From the NCBI RefSeq assembly GCF_017876435.1, contig NZ_JAGIOA010000001.1:124001-188000 (forward strand): 64,000 nucleotides of DNA, read 5' to 3'. Shown piece by piece: positions 61,801 to 64,000 of the stretch; position 1 is the stretch's first letter, and the number at the start of each line of letters is the position of its first letter. Both the position numbers and the translations under genes were made by a program. The notes beneath the pieces are model-generated. The model ran no database searches. It was given only the letters and a program-made list of their open reading frames with translations, and was not told the DNA's origin. This stretch comes from Microbacterium phyllosphaerae. GTDB lineage: Bacteria > Actinomycetota > Actinomycetes > Actinomycetales > Microbacteriaceae.

Positions 61801-62353
61801 ACACCTTGATCGAGACGTAGTCCACGTCCTTGCGCGCCAGGAAGTCGTAGGTGCCCTGCAGACGGCGACCGGCCTCGCGCTCACCGAGCACCGCCTCGCC
61901 GAGCAGGTTGAGGTTCAGGCGGTTGCCGCTCTTGCGCAGCTTGGCGATCGCGGGGCCGAGCTTCGAGGGGGTCGCGTCGAGCACGAGGTGTCCGACCATC
62001 GCGCGCAGCACGCGGCGCGAGATCGGCACGACGACGCCGGGCAGCTTGGGAGCCCAGAAGCCGCCGGTCCTGATGGCGGCACGCAGGTAGCCGGGCAGCA
62101 GCGACGGGGTGATCTCCGACAGCTCGGCGAGGGTGCGGCCGGCGACGCTGAGGTCTTCGGGGCGCATCACGCCGTCGACGAAGCCGACGGTGAACGCGAG
62201 TCCGTTCGGGTCCTTGAGCACCTCGGCGAGGCGCTGCGCGGCGGGCTCGACGGGGTGCGTCTCGCTCTCGGTGAGCCAGCGCTGCACGAGGGCGGCGACC
62301 TCTTCGGTGCGCGGCGTCGTGTCGGGAGTGGTGGTGTCGGCGACGACAGTCAT
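58874..62353 (-). CDS. putA: Bifunctional proline dehydrogenase / glutamate-semialdehyde dehydrogenase
   Basis: 1,159 residues. The first about 460 form the FAD proline dehydrogenase barrel (KISSVVSQ-like segment, KGANLAMEE, YGTKQDSDTNYKRVLDW), oxidising proline to pyrroline-5-carboxylate. From about 520 the aldehyde dehydrogenase follows (PWNFPVAIPAGG, VDRVILTGAYETAQ), with catalytic C756 in GQKCSAAS, giving glutamate. There is no N-terminal ribbon-helix-helix, so the protein is not its own repressor. The last roughly 160 residues form a C-terminal extension. GAAGG lies 9 nt before the ATG at 62353. It is divergent from a LysR gene. Confidence 0.95.
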   Translation of the reverse strand: MTVVADTTTPDTTPRTEEVAALVQRWLTESETHPVEPAAQRLAEVLKDPNGLAFTVGFVDGVMRPEDLSVAGRTLAELSEITPSLLPGYLRAAIRTGGFWAPKLPGVVVPISRRVLRAMVGHLVLDATPSKLGPAIAKLRKSGNRLNLNLLGEAVLGEREAGRRLQGTYDFLARKDVDYVSIKVSSVVSQLSMWSFDEAVADVVTKLTPLYELAASSEAAGRTKFINLDMEEFRDLDLTIAAFTSILDQPGFEDLEAGIVLQAYLPDALGAMQRLQEWAAARRAKGGAPIKVRVVKGANLAMEEVDSKVHGWPLATYGTKQDSDTNYKRVLDWSMTPERLDAVRIGVAGHNLFDIAYTWLLAKARNVTDAVEYEMLLGMATGQAEAVRKDVGQLLLYTPVVNPAEFDVAIAYLVRRLEENASPENFMSAVFELASDPALLTRERERFERSLAGLEADRSVPSSNRVQDRAAEAAAQSDAVTTGFENQPDSDPAIAANRTWGREILARSVDSTLGLDSIALARVETTDELDGIFAAASAAAVRWAALPAAERAAVLHRAGDELAARRGQLIEIMAHEAGKTIAEADPEVSEAIDFAHYYAERALDLETVDGAEFVPSKVTVVTPPWNFPVAIPAGGVLAGLASGSGVVIKPAKLTQRCGAVMVEALWAAGVPRDLLALVDLANRDLGTRLVASPEVDRVILTGAYETAQLFRSFRSDLPLLAETSGKNAIIVTPSADLDLAAADVARSAFGHAGQKCSAASLAILVGSVADSKRFERQLVDAVTSMRVGLPEDPATQMGPIIEPANGKLLTALTTLERGERWLVEPRKLDDEGKQWTPGVKIGVAPGSTTHLTEFFGPVLGIMHAKDLDEAIRLQNAVDYGLTAGIHSLDSEEVATWLDRVDAGNLYVNRGITGAIVQRQPFGGWKRSAVGAGAKAGGPNYLFGLGDWAPAELPAAAPGAAVIPAVDALLNAAGSDLGAVEIEWLHRAAAADERAWTTEFGTVSDKSGLGVERNVFRYRPVAADVRIGEDAALADGIRVIAAALRSGSPFTVSAPALPARVEKALRAQGITVTHEKDAAWVKRFAKAAAKAEHSWQRVRLVGGDASALFEALGGTPDVAVWSHAVTGAGRVEMLPFLHEQAVSITNHRFGNPTTLSEGLI

Positions 62354-62457
62354 CAGGGGGTACCTTCCAGGGGATCGCACACCCGGGTACGTGTGCGGCT
62401 CGATCATTCTCAGGCGCACGAGTAGGCTACGTCTATCAACCGATCCGCGTGATTTCT

Positions 62458-62474
62458 GTTCAGTCGAGCTGAAC
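62458..62474. promoter_or_regulatory. LysR-type T-N11-A dyad between putA and the LysR gene
   Basis: GTTCAG-TCGAG-CTGAAC, perfect 6-bp arms. The inner T60...A72 gives the T-N11-A geometry expected for a LysR protein. It lies 105 bp from the putA start and 28 bp before the lysR start. Confidence 0.65.
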
Positions 62475-62501
62475 GATTCACGGGGTCTGGAAAGGGTGTG
62501 G

Positions 62502-63455
62502 ATGCTCGACGTCAACCGACTGCGAATGTTGGTCGAGCTGTCCCGCCGAGGAACCCTCTCAGCCGTCGCCGACGCCCTCTCCTACAGCAAGGCATCGGTG
62601 TCGCAGCAGCTGAGCGCTCTGGAACGGGAGGTGGGCGTCCCGCTGCTGCGCAGGGTCGGCCGCGGCGTGCAGTTCACCCCGCAGGGCAACGTCCTCGTGG
62701 CGGAGGCCATCGGCATCCTCGACCAGCTCGAACACGCCGAGGTCGCCGTCGCCGAGTCGCTCACCGAGGTCACCGGCACCGTCCACATCGCCGTGTTCCA
62801 GTCGACCGCGCACTCGCTGCTCCCCGGCGCGCTCAACGCGCTGCGCGAGCAGCATCCGGCCCTGCGCGTCGAGGTCACCGAGAGCGACCCCGAGACCGGG
62901 CTCGTCGGCGTCTCGAGCCGCGACTTCGATCTGATCCTCGCCGAGCAGTATCCCGGACGCACCCGACCGATCCACGCCGACCTCGACCGGGTGGTGCTCG
63001 TGCACGACTCGATCGCGCTGGCCCGGCGGCCGGGCACGCCGGAGACTGCGGATGCCACAGCTGCCGATGCCGATGCCGATGCCGATGCCGATGCCGATGC
63101 GACAGCGGCGCTGTGGTCGACGAGGGACGAGCCCTGGGTGCTCGAGCCCGCGGGCACGGCGTCACGGGCCTGGGCCGAACAGCTGTGCCGCACCGCCGGC
63201 TTCGAACCCGATGTGCGCTTCGAGGTCGCCGACCTCACCGCCCATGTGCGTCTCATCCGCGCCGGCCTCGCGGTCGGGCTGCTCCCCGAGCTCGTGTGGG
63301 CGGGAGAGCCGCCGACGGTCGCGCTCACCCCGTTGCCCGACGAACCGCGTCGGGAGATCTTCTCGTCGGCGCGGCGCGTGTCAGCCGCGGCGCCGTCGAT
63401 CCGCGCGGTGCGACGAGCGCTGGCATCCGCCGCTTCTCGCAATCTGCTCGACTGA
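62502..63455 (+). CDS. LysR-family regulator, probable putA activator
   Basis: 317 residues. The winged-helix part has NRLRMLVELSRRGTLSAVADALSYSKASVSQQLSALEREVGVPLL, and the effector domain begins near GTVHIAVFQS. An (Ala-Asp)6 run inside the effector domain is encoded by six GCCGAT units. The ATG at 62502 has AAAGGG 7 nt upstream. The divergent position next to putA suggests control of proline use (inference). Confidence 0.87.
   Translation: MLDVNRLRMLVELSRRGTLSAVADALSYSKASVSQQLSALEREVGVPLLRRVGRGVQFTPQGNVLVAEAIGILDQLEHAEVAVAESLTEVTGTVHIAVFQSTAHSLLPGALNALREQHPALRVEVTESDPETGLVGVSSRDFDLILAEQYPGRTRPIHADLDRVVLVHDSIALARRPGTPETADATAADADADADADADATAALWSTRDEPWVLEPAGTASRAWAEQLCRTAGFEPDVRFEVADLTAHVRLIRAGLAVGLLPELVWAGEPPTVALTPLPDEPRREIFSSARRVSAAAPSIRAVRRALASAASRNLLD
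63063..63098 (+). repeat. Six-unit GCCGAT hexanucleotide repeat in the LysR gene
   Basis: Six contiguous perfect copies encoding (Ala-Asp)6. Each gain or loss of a unit keeps the frame and would change the length of a loop in the effector domain. Confidence 0.95.
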
Positions 63456-63519
63456 GCAGTCCAGGGCACGGCGCCGGCTCTCGCGTGGTCGGCGCGCGGG
63501 CTCGTACGATCGGTCGCGC

Positions 63520-64000
63520 CTAGAGCGTCGCCGCGTGGTCGGGGACGAAAGCATGCTCGTCGATCGGCGGACGCGGGGCACCCGACGCCGCGGGGCGGTC
63601 GGGGAAGTGGACCTCTTCGGGGTCGAGCCGGCGGTAGGGGATCTGACTCAGCAGATGGTGGATGGTGTTGAGCCGCGCGGCCTTCTTGTCGTCGCTGTCG
63701 ATCGACCACCAGGGCGCGGCCTCGCGATCGGTGATGTCGAACATCGCATCCTTGGCCTGTGAGTAGTCCTCCCAGCGGGAGATGGAGGCCAGGTCGGTGT
63801 CGGAGAGCTTCCACCGTCGCATCGGATCGTTCAAGCGTGACCGGAACCTCTTCTCCTGTTCGGTGTCGGATACCGAGTACCAGTACTTCAGCAGGATGAT
63901 CCCGTCGTCGACCAGCATCTGCTCGACGACGGGGACCTGCGCGAGGAAGCGGTCGTACTCCTCGTCCGTGCAGTAGCCCATCACCTTCTCGACGCCGGCG
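63520..64000 (-). CDS. ppk2: Polyphosphate kinase 2 family protein (C-terminal part)
   Basis: The 3' 159 codons; the gene continues past the right edge. GIILLKYWYSVSDTEQEKRFRSRLNDPMRRWKLSDTDLASISRWEDYSQAKDAMF and APWWSIDSDDKKAARLNTIHHLLSQIPY are characteristic of PPK2, which transfers phosphate between polyphosphate and nucleotides. The Walker A part is outside. An additional about 35-residue tail follows the family end. Class I is likely but not certain. Confidence 0.92.
   Translation of the reverse strand, partial: AGVEKVMGYCTDEEYDRFLAQVPVVEQMLVDDGIILLKYWYSVSDTEQEKRFRSRLNDPMRRWKLSDTDLASISRWEDYSQAKDAMFDITDREAAPWWSIDSDDKKAARLNTIHHLLSQIPYRRLDPEEVHFPDRPAASGAPRPPIDEHAFVPDHAATL

Noticed and set aside
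58646..62425. 1,259-residue open frame on the plus strand opposite putA
   Set aside because: Antisense of a gene with full catalytic motifs; it contains the terminator and has no start signal.
62109..62501. Long N-terminal extension of the LysR open frame
   Set aside because: It overlaps the 5' end of putA on the other strand; a LysR protein begins with the winged helix, which starts at 62502.
1..64000. tRNA, rRNA or IS elements
   Set aside because: No tRNA-like cloverleaf, rRNA segment or transposase was recognised while reading the window; small RNAs other than the TPP riboswitch cannot be excluded without a covariance search.

Overview
The window is high-GC bacterial chromosome packed with short intergenic gaps and ATGA/GTGA start-stop overlaps. 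Gene content points to an actinobacterium, most likely Microbacteriaceae (Microbacterium-like). The indicators are a coproporphyrin-type heme cluster (hemL-B-D-C-Q, hemY, hemE, divergent hemA), a DUF222/HNH (13E12-type) endonuclease, an LAxTG-type cell-wall anchor, a YkoE-type thiamine transporter under a TPP riboswitch, and many genes whose start codon lies 6 nt after a TAnnnT -10 element, as in leaderless actinobacterial mRNAs. No rRNA, tRNA, prophage, IS element or CRISPR array was seen. The species assignment is inference.

Layout. 1-2.2 kb: TPP-riboswitch-controlled thiamine transporter (partial) and a membrane-anchored D-Ala-D-Ala carboxypeptidase, then a 20-bp tandem repeat and a terminator. 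2.2-6.2 kb: a two-gene heterodimeric ABC exporter. 6.4-11.7 kb: 3-hydroxyisobutyryl-CoA hydrolase-like enzyme, an ABC ATPase with a very long acidic and His-rich tail, a small PH-like protein, and the HNH/DUF222 gene. 11.8-22.5 kb: heme biosynthesis on the minus strand, interrupted by three small envelope-protein genes and an ArsR regulator, with hemA divergent. 22.6-35.6 kb: coiled-coil membrane protein, HhH-GPD glycosylase, glyS, GNAT, POT peptide transporter, MFS efflux, a degenerate beta-lactamase-fold protein, M13 peptidase, MATE transporter and an SpoU-type RNA methyltransferase. 35.7-40.8 kb: Nramp Mn/Fe transporter with two MntR-like operators, a secreted rhamnogalacturonan lyase (PL11) and the MntR/DtxR-family repressor. 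40.8-50.9 kb: HAD phosphatases, anmK, ROK kinase, pyrE, exonuclease III, an LAxTG surface protein with repeats, RibD-like reductase, and a VOC/HxlR pair. 50.9-64 kb: MFS, a NarL-type two-component system, BenE transporter, a Nat-type ABC transporter, putA with a divergent LysR regulator, and a partial PPK2.

How the genes fit together. HemA and HemL make 5-aminolevulinate. HemB, HemC, HemD and HemE carry it to coproporphyrinogen III. HemY (CgoX) and HemQ (ChdC) are the oxidase and decarboxylase of the coproporphyrin-dependent branch; the ferrochelatase (HemH/CpfC) is not in this window. The MntR-family repressor 4.4 kb from mntH probably binds the paired palindromes over the mntH promoter. PutA oxidises proline to glutamate and the divergent LysR gene probably controls it. 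AnmK (and perhaps the nearby ROK kinase) with the carboxypeptidase touch peptidoglycan metabolism and recycling.

The most unusual items are the near-constant TAnnnT-N6-start architecture at about 28 genes, the ABC ATPase with a roughly 380-residue disordered tail ending in His clusters, a scattered family of three small membrane-anchored coiled-coil proteins, and a beta-lactamase-fold protein lacking its catalytic Ser and Lys.
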